This document shows positions 24,822 to 34,566 of a stretch of 64,000 nucleotides of DNA, piece by piece. The translations under genes and the position numbers were made by a program. The stretch lies in contig NZ_WAAQ01000003.1 of NCBI RefSeq assembly GCF_008868125.1, forward strand, positions 186,001-250,000. Direction: 5' to 3'. The notes under the pieces were generated by a model, which did no database searches, was not told the origin of the DNA, and was given only the letters and a program-made list of their open reading frames with translations. The stretch's first letter is position 1. Each line of letters opens with the position of its first letter. This DNA comes from Microbacterium maritypicum. Its GTDB lineage: Bacteria; Actinomycetota; Actinomycetes; Actinomycetales; Microbacteriaceae.

Positions 24822-24904
24822 TGCGCGAGGGGGGACTTGAACCCCCACGTCCTTACGGACACTGGCACCTGAAGCCAGCGCGTCTACCATTCCGCCACTC
24901 GCGC
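24822..24904 (-). tRNA. tRNA-Leu (CAG)
   Basis: 83 nt. Acceptor GCGCGAG pairs with CTCGCGC, discriminator A. The anticodon loop TTCAGGT gives CAG (reads CUG codons). A long variable arm, as expected for class II tRNA-Leu, and T-arm GGGGGTTCAAGTCCCCC are present. CCA is not encoded. Its place next to fhaA is common in actinobacteria. Confidence 0.97.
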
Positions 24905-25048
24905 GAGTGTCTCGTTCCGAAGAACTCAACTTCCCAAAGATATCATGCGTTTTCGGCCTCGTTGCACATGCCTGGAGGGCCATCGGCGGCGTTCCCCCAG
25001 GACACCTGGCTACGATGTGTCTACCAGTCGGCATGCCAGAGGAGCCCA

Positions 25049-25774
25049 GTGGGACTACTTGACAGCTTTGAGAAGGGTCTCGAACGCGCAGTTAACAGCG
25101 CGTTCGCCAAGACCTTCCGTAGCGGCATCCAGCCTGTGGAGATCGCTTCGGCGCTGCGGCGTGAAGCCGACACGAAGGCCGCGGTCGTGAGCCGCGATCG
25201 CATCATCGCGCCCAACAGCTTCGTGGTGCGTCTGAGCGCCGACGATGCGGAGCGGATGCGCGGGCTCGGCGGCGCTCTCACGGACGAGCTGCACGCTCTT
25301 CTCACCGCGCACGCCACGTCGCAGGGCTATAGCTTCGCGGGACCGCTCTCGATCAGCCTCGAAGCCGACGAGAAGGTCGCGACCGGCACGGTGCGCGTGA
25401 GCTCGGGCACCGTCGAGGGCCGCGTCAGCTGGCAGGCCGTGGTCGACGTCGACGGTCGTCGCCACTCCATCTCCCGCGCCCGCACCGTGATCGGTCGAGG
25501 CTCGGATGCCGACATCACGATCGCTGACGCGGGGTCGAGCCGCAAGCACGTCGAGATCCTGTGGGACGGCGAGCGCGCCATGATGCGCGACCTCGGTTCC
25601 ACCAACGGCACGAAGGTCAACGGGCAGAAGCTGCGCGAAGCCGCCCTCCCGACAGACACGACGATCACGATCGGACGCACCGACCTGGTGTTCCGCATCG
25701 TCCCCGTGGCCGCACCCTCGCGTCCCGCGGCCAGGGGCGATGACGCCACCCGAGCGTTCGGAGCCCTCGGTTGA
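25049..25774 (+). CDS. fhaA: FHA-domain protein FhaA (DUF3662 + FHA)
   Basis: 241 residues from GTG 25049 with AGAGGAG upstream. Residues 1-115 form the DUF3662 domain (VGLLDSFEKGLERAVNSAFAKTFRSGIQPVEIA). The C-terminal FHA domain (about 140-225) shows the phosphothreonine-binding set GRGSDADI, SSRKH and LGSTNGTKVNG. In mycobacteria FhaA binds phosphorylated MviN and regulates peptidoglycan synthesis under PknB. It is the first gene of the wall-signalling operon, and its stop overlaps the next start. Confidence 0.95.
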   Translation: MGLLDSFEKGLERAVNSAFAKTFRSGIQPVEIASALRREADTKAAVVSRDRIIAPNSFVVRLSADDAERMRGLGGALTDELHALLTAHATSQGYSFAGPLSISLEADEKVATGTVRVSSGTVEGRVSWQAVVDVDGRRHSISRARTVIGRGSDADITIADAGSSRKHVEILWDGERAMMRDLGSTNGTKVNGQKLREAALPTDTTITIGRTDLVFRIVPVAAPSRPAARGDDATRAFGALG

Positions 25775-26289
25775 GTGAACTGATCCTTCTTCTCCTGCGC
25801 ATCGGGTTCCTCCTCCTGATGTGGTTCTTCGTGTTCGGTGTCGTGTACTCGCTGCGCGCCGACCTCTTCGGTGTGCGAGTGCGCAAGCTCCCCGTCGAGG
25901 CGACGGCAGGGGCACCTGCGGCCGCGGGTGCACCCGCGGCCCCCGTTTCGAAGCCGGCATCCGCCCGCCCGTCGACCGGACCGGCGACGGTCGCGACCGC
26001 CAAGCGTCTCGTGATCACCTCAGGCCCCAAGGCGGGTCTCGAGCTGCCGCTCAGCGCCGACTCCCTCACGATCGGCCGCTCCAGTGAGTCCGCTCTCGTG
26101 ATCCGTGACGACTACACGTCCAGTCACCACGCGCGCCTGATGCTGCGCGGCGACAGCTGGGCGATCCAGGACCTCGACTCCACCAACGGCACCTTCGTCG
26201 CGGGCCAGCGCGTCTCCGGCTCGCCCGTCGCCCTCTCGCTCGGCACGCCCATCAAGGTGGGCGCCACGACCTTCGAGCTGCGAGCCTGA
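25771..26289 (+). CDS. fhaB: FHA-domain protein FhaB (FipA-like)
   Basis: 172 residues from TTG 25771, overlapping the fhaA stop (TTGA). One N-terminal transmembrane helix (residues 4-26) with a short basic stretch, then an Ala/Pro linker (48-70) and an FHA domain (about 85-170) with IGRSSESALVI, TSSHHARL and STNGTFVAGQRV. In mycobacteria FhaB/FipA is a PknA/PknB substrate linked to FtsZ and FtsQ at the septum. It is translationally coupled in the operon. Confidence 0.93.
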   Translation: MSELILLLLRIGFLLLMWFFVFGVVYSLRADLFGVRVRKLPVEATAGAPAAAGAPAAPVSKPASARPSTGPATVATAKRLVITSGPKAGLELPLSADSLTIGRSSESALVIRDDYTSSHHARLMLRGDSWAIQDLDSTNGTFVAGQRVSGSPVALSLGTPIKVGATTFELRA

Positions 26290-26296
26290 CGCCGGC

Positions 26297-27598
26297 ATGG
26301 TCTTCGAAGGCTCGAGCGTCGCGATCTCCCACACCGGGAAGGTCCGCTCCAACAACCAGGATTCCGGTTACTCCGGAGCGAACCTCTTCGTCGTCGCCGA
26401 TGGCATGGGCGGCCACGCCGGTGGTGACGTCGCCTCGAGCATCGCGATCCAGCGTCTGGAGCCCCTCGACCAGCCGTATGCGTCGACGGAAGACGCGCAA
26501 GCCTCACTGCAGGCCGCGGCCACCACGGCAGCGGGCGACCTCATCCGTGCCGCGAAGGATCGACCGGAGCTCGCCGGTCTCGGAACCACCGTCAGCGCGA
26601 TCATCATGGTCGACGAGTACGCGGTCATCGGCCACATCGGCGACTCGCGCATCTACCTCTACCGCGACGACGCCCTGACGCAGATCACCGCCGACCACAC
26701 CTTCGTGCAGCGCCTGGTCGACTCGGGCCGCATCACCCCGGAAGAGGCGCGCTACCACCCCCGCCGCTCCGTGCTCATGCGCGTGCTCAGCGACATGGAC
26801 TCCGACCCCGAGCTCGACATGTTCGTCATGCACACGCAACCCGGCGACCGCTGGCTGCTCTGCTCCGACGGACTCTCCGGCGTGGTCGACGAACCCCACA
26901 TCCTCAAGGCCATGCAGCTCGGCCTCGCTCCGGGACGCACCGCCGACAACCTCCTCAAGCAGGCGCTCGACGGCGGAGCGCCCGACAACGTCACGATCGT
27001 CCTGGTCGACGTCGGCGGTCAGCACCCGATCCACTCGGGCACGCCCACGATCGTGGGCTCGGCCTCGAACCCCGACGGCGTGTACGTACCCCCGGTGCGC
27101 CCTCCCCGCGGCAACTGGCTGCACCCGGTGCGCCAGGCCGCGAACGAGCCGAGCCACTTCGAGCCGGCCCCCGAGTACCTCGAGGAGCTCATCGAAGAGG
27201 ATCGTCGTCGTGCCAAGCGCCGTCGACTCGGTTGGATCGCCGGTGCTCTCGTGGTGATCGCGATGCTGGGCGTGACCGCCTTCGCCGCGTACAGCTGGAC
27301 CCAGACGCGCTACTTCATCGGCGCCGACGAGGACAGCGTGGTGATCTTCCAGGGCGTGCAGCAGAACATCGGACCGATCACGCTGTCGACCCCGATCCAG
27401 GACACCGACATCCTCCTTGCGAACCTGCCGCCGTACCAGCGGGCATCGGTCGAGCGCACCATCACCGCGCGCTCCCTCTCCGACGCGATGGCGATCGTGG
27501 ACCGGCTCAAAGCGGGTGCCGACGCGAACACGATCGAGACCCCGCTGCCCACGCCCATGCCGACACCTGTCGACACCCCCGAAGGCGGTGAGGGATGA
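26297..27598 (+). CDS. pstP: PP2C-type Ser/Thr protein phosphatase PstP
   Basis: 433 residues. PP2C catalytic domain at about 5-235 with the metal-binding Asps in RSNNQDSGY, VADGMGGHAGG, IGDSRIYLYR, CSDGLSGVV and GGAPDNVTIVLVD. A single transmembrane helix (about 313-335, GWIAGALVVIAMLGVTAFAAY) and an extracytoplasmic tail follow, ending in a Pro/Thr-rich segment. It dephosphorylates PknA/PknB and their substrates. Last codons overlap the rodA start (ATGA). Confidence 0.96.
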   Translation: MVFEGSSVAISHTGKVRSNNQDSGYSGANLFVVADGMGGHAGGDVASSIAIQRLEPLDQPYASTEDAQASLQAAATTAAGDLIRAAKDRPELAGLGTTVSAIIMVDEYAVIGHIGDSRIYLYRDDALTQITADHTFVQRLVDSGRITPEEARYHPRRSVLMRVLSDMDSDPELDMFVMHTQPGDRWLLCSDGLSGVVDEPHILKAMQLGLAPGRTADNLLKQALDGGAPDNVTIVLVDVGGQHPIHSGTPTIVGSASNPDGVYVPPVRPPRGNWLHPVRQAANEPSHFEPAPEYLEELIEEDRRRAKRRRLGWIAGALVVIAMLGVTAFAAYSWTQTRYFIGADEDSVVIFQGVQQNIGPITLSTPIQDTDILLANLPPYQRASVERTITARSLSDAMAIVDRLKAGADANTIETPLPTPMPTPVDTPEGGEG

Positions 27599-28980
27599 GC
27601 ACCGACGTCGCGGCCGACACCAGTGTCATCAAGGCCCTCAAGCGCATCCGGATGCCGCAGAACCAACGCAACCGCGAGTTCTGGCTGCTGCTGTTCGCGT
27701 GCGCGATCAGCGGCGCCGCCCTGACGCTCGTGCAGCTGGGCGCACTCGGCGTGATCGACCCGATGATCCTGGCGATCGGTGGCGGCCTCGCCGCGCTCGC
27801 CTTCACCCTGCACATCGTGCTGCGCTTCGTCGCGTCAGACGCCGACCCGTTCGTCGTGCCCATCGCGACCCTGCTCACCGGCCTCGGAATCGCGATGATC
27901 TATCGGATCGACATCGCTTTCAAGAACACCGGCTGGAACGCCTACTCGACCAAGCAGCTCGCGTGGACCGCGATCTCGCTCGCGGGTGCGATCGCGGTGG
28001 TCATCCTGCTGCGCAACTACCGCATCCTGTTCCGGTACACCTACATCTTCGGCCTCGCCGGAATCCTGCTCCTGCTGCTGCCGTTCGTGCCCGGCCTGCG
28101 CATCCCGGACGCGAACGCGGCGGTCTGGGTGTCGCTCGGCGGCGCCTTCGCCTTCCAGCCGGGTGAGCTCGCAAAGATCTGCCTGGCCATCTTCTTCGCC
28201 GGCTATCTGGTGCGCACCCGCGAGAGCCTGACCTCCGTCGGCAAGCGCGTGATGGGCATCACCTGGCCCCGCATGCGCGAGCTCGGCCCCGTGCTCGTCG
28301 TCTGGCTCATCTCGCTGGGGATCATCGTGTTCCAGCGCGACCTCGGCACGGGAACGCTGATCTTCGGCATGTTCGTCGCGATGCTCTACGTCGCGACGGG
28401 CAAGACCAGCTGGGTGCTCATCGGCCTCGCCCTCGTGGTCGCCGGTGTCGCCCTCGCGACGCAGATCCTCAGCTATGTGCAGGGCCGCTTCATCAACTGG
28501 CTGTTCCTGTTCGATGCCGATCAGGTCGACCCCGACGGCGCCGGCTACCAGCCCATGCAGGGGCTCTTCGGGCTTGCACGCGGTGGACTCATGGGCACCG
28601 GCTGGGGCCAGGGCCGCCCGGAGGTCACGCCTCTGGCCCACAGCGACTACATCATCACCAGCCTCGGCGAAGAGCTCGGACTGATCGGGCTGTTCGCGAT
28701 CCTCTGCCTGTACATGGTGTTCGTCAGCCGCGGCATGCGCATCGGCCTCGCGGGACAGGACGACTTCGGCAAGCTGCTGGCCACCGGGCTCTCGTTCACG
28801 ATCGCGCTGCAGGTGTTCATCATGGTCGGTGGTGTCACCCGCCTCATCCCGCTGACCGGTCTGACCACACCGTTCCTCGCGGCGGGCGGCTCCTCCCTCG
28901 TGGCCAACTGGCTCATCGTGGCGCTGCTGCTGCGCATCTCCGACGGGGTGCGCCGTCAGCCCCGGGTGGTGATCGGCTGA
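27595..28980 (+). CDS. rodA: SEDS peptidoglycan glycosyltransferase RodA/FtsW
   Basis: 461 residues, about 12 transmembrane helices. SEDS hallmarks are FAFQPGELAKICLAIFFAGYL (conserved Pro-Glu-Lys region), FQRDLGTGTLIFGMF and the extracytoplasmic loop with QPMQGLFGLARGGLMGTGWGQGRPEVTPLAHSDYIITSLGEELG, including the catalytic Asp region. RodA polymerises lipid II during elongation together with a class B PBP, which is encoded next (1-bp gap). The N-terminal 40 residues are cytoplasmic and could be a phosphorylation target. Confidence 0.95.
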   Translation: MSTDVAADTSVIKALKRIRMPQNQRNREFWLLLFACAISGAALTLVQLGALGVIDPMILAIGGGLAALAFTLHIVLRFVASDADPFVVPIATLLTGLGIAMIYRIDIAFKNTGWNAYSTKQLAWTAISLAGAIAVVILLRNYRILFRYTYIFGLAGILLLLLPFVPGLRIPDANAAVWVSLGGAFAFQPGELAKICLAIFFAGYLVRTRESLTSVGKRVMGITWPRMRELGPVLVVWLISLGIIVFQRDLGTGTLIFGMFVAMLYVATGKTSWVLIGLALVVAGVALATQILSYVQGRFINWLFLFDADQVDPDGAGYQPMQGLFGLARGGLMGTGWGQGRPEVTPLAHSDYIITSLGEELGLIGLFAILCLYMVFVSRGMRIGLAGQDDFGKLLATGLSFTIALQVFIMVGGVTRLIPLTGLTTPFLAAGGSSLVANWLIVALLLRISDGVRRQPRVVIG

Positions 28981-28981
28981 C

Positions 28982-30436
28982 ATGACCAAGGAACTCCGCC
29001 GTCTCAGCATCATCATGCTGTTCATGTTCATCGCCCTCTTCGCCGCGACCAGCTGGATCCAGGTCGTCGAGGCGGACGCGCTGGCCCAGAACAGCAACAA
29101 CAAGCGCACCCGGCTCGACAGCTACGAGATCCAGCGAGGGTCGATCATCGTCGACGGTGTCGCGATCGCCAGCTCGGTGCCCAGCGACGACCGGTACCAG
29201 TTCCAGCGCGTCTACACCGATGCCCCGATGTGGGAGCCGGTGACCGGGTACTTCAACCCGGCTCTGGGCTCGAGCACCGGCATCGAGAGGGCCATGAACG
29301 CCGAGCTCTCCGGCACCGGCTCGAACGCGTTCCTCGGCGAGGTCGAGCGCATCCTCTCCGGCCAGCCGCAGCGCGGCTACAGCGTGGAGCTCTCCCTGAA
29401 CACCGCGGCGCAGCGGGCTGCCTACGAGGCCCTCGACGGGCTCAAGGGCGCGGTAGTCGCGATGGACCCGAAGACGGGACGCATCCTGGCGATGGTCTCG
29501 ACGCCGGGTTTCGACGCCAATCTGATGGCGACGCACGACGCGGATGCGGCGAACGCGACGTACGACCAGCTGGTCGCCGATGCGAACAAGCCGCTGTCCA
29601 ACCGGGCGATCGCGGGCGATCTGAACCCTCCCGGTTCGACGTTCAAGGTCGTCGTCGCGGCCGCTGCCTACGCGACAGGCAACTGGACTCCCGACTCGAC
29701 GCTGCCGAACCCGATCTCCTACACCCTGCCCGGTTCGACGAACCGCGTCTCCAACGCCTGGGGCGGCACCTGCGGCCCCGGCGAGACGGTCACCATCGCC
29801 GAGGCGATCAGGCTCAGCTGCAACATCCCGATGGCCGAGCTCGCCGTGGAGCTCGGCGACGACACCATCCGCGAGATGGCGGACAAGCTCGGTTTCAACC
29901 AGACGTTCGACACGCCGTTGACCTCGACGGCCTCGAGCTACCCGCGCGCCCTCGATGACGCCCAGACCGCGCTGACCGGATTCGGCCAGGGCAAGGTCAC
30001 CGCGACCCCGCTGCAGATGGCCATGGTCTCTGCCGGACTCGCAAACGACGGCGTCGTGATGAACCCGCGCATGGTCGACGCCGTGATCGGGAACGACCTC
30101 TCCGTCATCAAGGCGTTCCAGGACAGCGAGTTCGGACGGGCGATGGAGGCCGACGTGGCGAACAACGTGACCGCGGCCATGGTCGCGAGCGTCGCTACGG
30201 GCGCGGCCCAGGGTGCAAGAATAGACGGGATCGACGTGGCCGGTAAGACGGGCACCGCAGAGAACGGAAACAGGCCGCATACGTTGTGGTTCACCGGCTT
30301 CGCGCCGGCGAACGACCCCGCGGTCGCAGTAGCGGTCGTCGTCGAAGACGGCGGCGGACAGGGACAATCAGGTAGCGGCGACACCATCGCCGCTCCGATT
30401 GCGAAGAAGGTCATAGAGGCGGTGCTGGGCAGATGA
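28982..30436 (+). CDS. pbpA: Class B penicillin-binding protein PbpA
   Basis: 484 residues. A short cytoplasmic start and one transmembrane helix (about 10-30), a dimerisation domain (30-150), and a transpeptidase domain with SxxK as STFK near residue 219, SCN in LSCNIPMAEL near 279, and KTGTAE near 421. It crosslinks the glycan made by RodA. The stop overlaps the pknA start by 4 nt. Size and order match PbpA of other actinobacteria. Confidence 0.96.
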   Translation: MTKELRRLSIIMLFMFIALFAATSWIQVVEADALAQNSNNKRTRLDSYEIQRGSIIVDGVAIASSVPSDDRYQFQRVYTDAPMWEPVTGYFNPALGSSTGIERAMNAELSGTGSNAFLGEVERILSGQPQRGYSVELSLNTAAQRAAYEALDGLKGAVVAMDPKTGRILAMVSTPGFDANLMATHDADAANATYDQLVADANKPLSNRAIAGDLNPPGSTFKVVVAAAAYATGNWTPDSTLPNPISYTLPGSTNRVSNAWGGTCGPGETVTIAEAIRLSCNIPMAELAVELGDDTIREMADKLGFNQTFDTPLTSTASSYPRALDDAQTALTGFGQGKVTATPLQMAMVSAGLANDGVVMNPRMVDAVIGNDLSVIKAFQDSEFGRAMEADVANNVTAAMVASVATGAAQGARIDGIDVAGKTGTAENGNRPHTLWFTGFAPANDPAVAVAVVVEDGGGQGQSGSGDTIAAPIAKKVIEAVLGR

Positions 30437-32169
30437 GGCCGACGCAGGGTGTGTCGTTCGGTGGTCGTTACGAGCTGCAGTCGCGTATCGCGATCGGTGG
30501 CATGGGCGAGGTGTGGGAAGCGACGGATCACGTCATCGGACGTACCGTCGCCATCAAGATCCTCAAGGACGAGTACATGGGGGACCCCGGGTTCCTCGAG
30601 CGTTTCCGGGCCGAGGCCCGTCACGCCGCTCTCGTGAACCATGAGGGCATCGCCAGCGTGTTCGACTACGGCGAGGAGAACGGCAGCGCCTACCTCGTGA
30701 TGGAGCTGGTGCCCGGCGAGGCGCTCTCGACCGTGCTCGAGCGCGACGGCGCGCTGAGCGCCGACAAGACGCTCGACATCGTGGCCCAGACGGCTTCCGC
30801 TCTGCAGGCGGCTCACGCCGCCGGCCTCGTGCACCGCGACATCAAGCCGGGCAACCTGCTGATCACGCCCGACGGCCGCGTCAAGATCACCGACTTCGGT
30901 ATCGCCCGCATCGCCGACCAGGTGCCGCTCACCGCGACCGGTCAGGTCATGGGCACCGTGCAGTACCTCTCGCCCGAACAGGCATCAGGACACCCGGCAT
31001 CGCCCGCGACCGACACCTACTCGCTGGGCATCGTCGCGTACGAGTGCCTGGCAGGCAAGCGTCCGTTCACCGGCGAGTCGCAGGTGGCGATCGCGATGGC
31101 GCAGATCAACGAGCAGCCGCCGCCTCTGCCCCCCACCGTTCCGATCCCGGTGCAGAACCTGGTCATGGCCATGATCGCCAAGAAGCCCAGTGACCGTCCG
31201 TCGTCATCGGCGACGGTGGCACGCGCGGCCCAGGCCCTGCGTCGCGGAGATCTGAACTCGGCGGCCATCGCCGTTCCCGCCATCGCGACCGGCGGCATCG
31301 CCGGCGGCGACGACGCGACCAGGCTTCTGAACGCTTCCGGCGACGACGGCACCACGCGCATCCTCCCCACCACCGCTCAGCTGCCCACCGAGGACGCTGC
31401 GGAAGAGGAGAAGAAGAAGAAGAAGCGCAGCCCGTGGACCTGGCCCCTGATCGCCCTGATCGCGTTGCTGGTCATCGTGCTCGGCGGCACGGTGTGGGCG
31501 ATGCTGGCGAACCAGGGCAACGGAGACGACGAGCCCTCGGCCTCGCCCACCACCTCGGTTTCTCAGACCCCGACGCCGACTCCCACTCCGACACCCGAGG
31601 TGACCCGCGTCGATGTGACCGCGCTGAACCTGAACGGCAAGGACTGCGGGGCGGCCACCGCCACGCTGACCGAGGCCGGCTTCAACAGCGAGATCACCTG
31701 CGTCGACGGCGACCCGGCGCCCACCGATGCCGAGGTCGGCACGGTGTACCGCGTCGCGCCCTCCGGCAACGTCGAGACCACCCAGCCGATCACCCTCACG
31801 GTCTACGCCGCTCGCGCCGGTCTGCCGACGCCGAGCGATGCCCCGACCATCACCGGCGACCCCGTCGCCGGCTCCACGGTGACGATCTCCTGGGGCACCG
31901 GCTTCACCTGCCCCAGCGGCACCACCCTCTCCGGCTACGTCGTCTCGGTACAGAACGGCTCCTTCGTGTCGGGCGGACCGAACTTCCAGCCGACCCAGCG
32001 CAACACGCAGGTGAAGATCGCCGACGCCGAGGGCCAGCAGCTCATCGTCACCTACCAGGGCATGTGCTCCGGTGGCGACCAGCGCACCTCGGCCGCATCT
32101 CCGCCGCTCTCGGTCACGATCACTGCGGCAGCGAATCCCGGCGATGGGAACACCGGCACCGACGGGTAA
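30433..32169 (+). CDS. pknA: Ser/Thr protein kinase PknA-like with PASTA domain
   Basis: 578 residues. Kinase domain at about 12-270: glycine loop IAIGGMGEVWEA, ATP-anchoring K42, catalytic HRDIKPGN with D136, DFG at 154-156, activation loop with QVPLTATGQVMGTVQYLSPEQ. The juxtamembrane region has acidic/Lys runs (EEEKKKKKRS), TM at about 337-358, a Thr/Pro linker, one PASTA-like domain (395-460), and an extra extracytoplasmic domain (465-570) with paired Cys. Mycobacterial PknA lacks PASTA domains, so this kinase has its own wall-facing sensor. Confidence 0.94.
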   Translation: MRPTQGVSFGGRYELQSRIAIGGMGEVWEATDHVIGRTVAIKILKDEYMGDPGFLERFRAEARHAALVNHEGIASVFDYGEENGSAYLVMELVPGEALSTVLERDGALSADKTLDIVAQTASALQAAHAAGLVHRDIKPGNLLITPDGRVKITDFGIARIADQVPLTATGQVMGTVQYLSPEQASGHPASPATDTYSLGIVAYECLAGKRPFTGESQVAIAMAQINEQPPPLPPTVPIPVQNLVMAMIAKKPSDRPSSSATVARAAQALRRGDLNSAAIAVPAIATGGIAGGDDATRLLNASGDDGTTRILPTTAQLPTEDAAEEEKKKKKRSPWTWPLIALIALLVIVLGGTVWAMLANQGNGDDEPSASPTTSVSQTPTPTPTPTPEVTRVDVTALNLNGKDCGAATATLTEAGFNSEITCVDGDPAPTDAEVGTVYRVAPSGNVETTQPITLTVYAARAGLPTPSDAPTITGDPVAGSTVTISWGTGFTCPSGTTLSGYVVSVQNGSFVSGGPNFQPTQRNTQVKIADAEGQQLIVTYQGMCSGGDQRTSAASPPLSVTITAAANPGDGNTGTDG

Positions 32170-32214
32170 CCTGTAGTTCAGTTTCAGCAAGAGTAGTTTC
32201 CAGGGGGGTCATCC

Positions 32215-33903
32215 GTGTCCACAGAGCCACGAGTCATCGCGGGCCGGTACCGCGTCGACGAGCTCATCGGGCATGGCGGAATGGCGAAGGTGTACCGCGG
32301 GTACGACCTGACGCTCGGGCGCGAGGTCGCGATCAAGGTCCTCGACCCCGAACTGGCGCGTGACACCGCCTTCCGCAACCGATTCCGGCTCGAGGCGCAG
32401 GCGGCCTCGCGCATGTCGCATCCGTCGATCGTCCGCGTCTTCGACGCCGGCGACCCGTCGACGAGTGAGATCGGCTCCGATGAGCCGCCGTACATCGTCA
32501 TGGAGCTCGTCAAAGGCACCCTGCTCAAGGACATCATCTCCGCCGGCCCCGTGCCGGTGGCCGACGCGGTGCGTTACGTCGACGGCATCCTCGAGGCGCT
32601 CGACTACTCGCATCGCGCCGGTGTCGTGCACCGCGACATCAAGCCGGGCAACGTGATGGTGACCGACAAGGGTCAGGTCAAGGTGATGGACTTCGGGATC
32701 GCCCGAGCCGTCTCCGACTCGTCGTCGACCGTGGCGGAGACCACCCAGATCATCGGGACCGCCGCCTACTTCTCGCCGGAGCAGGCGAAGGGCGAGCCCG
32801 TCGACGCTCGAGCCGACCTCTACTCCACCGGTGTCGTCCTGTACGAGTTGCTGACGGGCCGCCAGCCCTTCCGGGGCGAGTCACCGGTGGCCGTCGCCTA
32901 CCAGCACGTCAGCGAGACCCCCGTTCCTCCGACCGAGGTGAACGAGGAAGCTCCCCGCACCCTCGACCCGATCGTGCTCCGCGCGCTCGCGAAGGACCCG
33001 TACCAGCGATACCCGGATGCCGCGCACTTCCGCGCGGCCTTGGATTCCGCCATGACGGGAAACGCTCCGACCCGCAAGGAACTCGGAGCGCTGACCAGCG
33101 AGCTCTACGGCGCGAGCCCGCGGCAGGCGCAGGAGACCGCGCGGTCGCTGCGTCAGCTCAGCACCGACACGACCATGACCAGAACCCAGTCCGGTCCGCC
33201 GGTCGCGTGGATCTGGGCGGGCGTGGCTCTGCTCGCCGTGCTGCTCGCCTCCGTGCTGTTCTGGGTCGTCACGATCAGCATGCGGCCCCCTGAGGTGTCG
33301 AGCAGCTCACGGATCATCCCGAACCTCGTCAACGTCTCGTCGGAACGCGCGCAGGACGACCTCGCAGGGCTCGACCTCTCGTCGAAGATCGTGATCGAGA
33401 CGAGCTCCGAGGTCGCCGAAGGCAACGTGATCCGCACCGACCCCGAAGCGGGCGTCTCGGTGGAGGAGGGATCCACGGTCACGCTGTACGTCTCCGCGGG
33501 CGAAGAGACCGTGGTCATGCCCAAGATCGAGGGCATGGCGCTCAGCGATGCCACGAACGCGCTGAAGGCGGCGGGGCTCGAGCTCGGCACCGTCATCCAA
33601 CGCAACGACAAGGCCCTGGCGGCGAACACCGTCATCTCCGCCAGCGAGAAGGCCGAGACCGAACTGGATCCGGGAACCGTCATCAACCTGGTCGTGGCCA
33701 GCGGCAAGGTGACGCTGACCGACCTCGTCGGCTGGACCGTCGATGCCGCCACGACCAACCTCGGCGATCTCGGTCTGGTCGCCGTGCCGGCCGAGACGGC
33801 GGAGTGCCCGGCCACACAGCCGACGACCGTCCACTCGATGTCGGTGGCTCCGGGTGACGTTCCCGTCGGCTCGTCGGTGCAGATCTTCTTCTGCACCGGA
33901 TAG
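32215..33903 (+). CDS. pknB: Ser/Thr protein kinase PknB with three PASTA domains
   Basis: 562 residues from GTG 32215 (AGGGGGG upstream). Kinase domain at 10-275 with ATP-binding K41, HRDIKPGN with D141, DFG at 159-161 and activation loop SSSTVAETTQIIGTAAYFSPEQ. TM at about 325-350. Then three PASTA domains (about 362-430, 431-497, 498-562), each with G-V/P-containing turns that bind muropeptides or lipid II. It is the sensor kinase of the operon. Mycobacterial PknB has four PASTA domains, so one is missing here. 45 bp separate it from pknA. Confidence 0.96.
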   Translation: MSTEPRVIAGRYRVDELIGHGGMAKVYRGYDLTLGREVAIKVLDPELARDTAFRNRFRLEAQAASRMSHPSIVRVFDAGDPSTSEIGSDEPPYIVMELVKGTLLKDIISAGPVPVADAVRYVDGILEALDYSHRAGVVHRDIKPGNVMVTDKGQVKVMDFGIARAVSDSSSTVAETTQIIGTAAYFSPEQAKGEPVDARADLYSTGVVLYELLTGRQPFRGESPVAVAYQHVSETPVPPTEVNEEAPRTLDPIVLRALAKDPYQRYPDAAHFRAALDSAMTGNAPTRKELGALTSELYGASPRQAQETARSLRQLSTDTTMTRTQSGPPVAWIWAGVALLAVLLASVLFWVVTISMRPPEVSSSSRIIPNLVNVSSERAQDDLAGLDLSSKIVIETSSEVAEGNVIRTDPEAGVSVEEGSTVTLYVSAGEETVVMPKIEGMALSDATNALKAAGLELGTVIQRNDKALAANTVISASEKAETELDPGTVINLVVASGKVTLTDLVGWTVDAATTNLGDLGLVAVPAETAECPATQPTTVHSMSVAPGDVPVGSSVQIFFCTG

Positions 33904-33911
33904 CGGTCGCA

Positions 33912-33927
33912 GGTCGGGGAGCCGACC
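33912..33927. terminator. Hairpin between the convergent pknB and pabA genes
   Basis: GGTCGG-GGAG-CCGACC, within the 30-bp gap between convergent stops. Short stem without a T-run, so a weak terminator at best. Confidence 0.4.
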
Positions 33928-33933
33928 CCGCCG

Positions 33934-34566
33934 TCACCTCGACAGCGGGTGCAGGTCCTCTGCGCGCGCCACGGCGTTCACGTCACCGCACAGCTCCAGC
34001 CAGTTCGCCAGGAGCCGGTAGCCTCCCTCGGTGAGCACGCTCTCCGGATGGAACTGCACGCCCCACAGCGGCAGGTCACGGTGCGCCAGGGCCATCACCG
34101 TGCCGTTCTCGCTCCAGGCGGTCACGATGACATCGGGGGGCAGGTCGGACGCTGCGAGTGCCAGCGAGTGATAGCGACCCGCGTCGAACGGAGAGGGGAT
34201 GCCGTCGAACAGCGGGGAGCCGTCGTGCGTGACCGCCGACACCATGCCGTGCATGAGCTCCGGTGCGGCGATCACCGGTGCCCCGAAGGCCTCACCGATC
34301 GTCTGATGCCCGAGGCACACACCGAGGGTCGGTATGCGCAGCCGCGTGGCGATGCGCACCGCGTCGAGCGAGGCACCGGCGTCGGCCGGGGTGCCCGGCC
34401 CGGGTGAGAGCATCACCGCGTCGTATGCGGGGAGCATGTGCTCGAGCTGTGCGGCGTCGGTGGCGTCGGACTCGATCATCACGGTCTCGGCGCCGAGCTC
34501 GCTCAGGTATCCAACCAGGGTGTGCACGAAGCTGTCGTGGTTGTCGACCACGAGCACTCGCGTCAT
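33934..34566 (-). CDS. pabA: Glutamine amidotransferase subunit (PabA/TrpG)
   Basis: 210 residues from ATG 34564-34566. Class I glutamine amidotransferase: nucleophile C84 in LGVCLGHQTIGEAFG, catalytic His and Glu in FHPESVLTEGG near 175, plus SPGPGTP. It supplies ammonia to aminodeoxychorismate synthase (folate) or anthranilate synthase (tryptophan). Position near pknB is the usual place for pabA in actinobacteria, but no PabB/TrpE partner is in the window. Its start overlaps the small membrane gene's stop. Confidence 0.92.
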   Translation of the reverse strand: MTRVLVVDNHDSFVHTLVGYLSELGAETVMIESDATDAAQLEHMLPAYDAVMLSPGPGTPADAGASLDAVRIATRLRIPTLGVCLGHQTIGEAFGAPVIAAPELMHGMVSAVTHDGSPLFDGIPSPFDAGRYHSLALAASDLPPDVIVTAWSENGTVMALAHRDLPLWGVQFHPESVLTEGGYRLLANWLELCGDVNAVARAEDLHPLSR

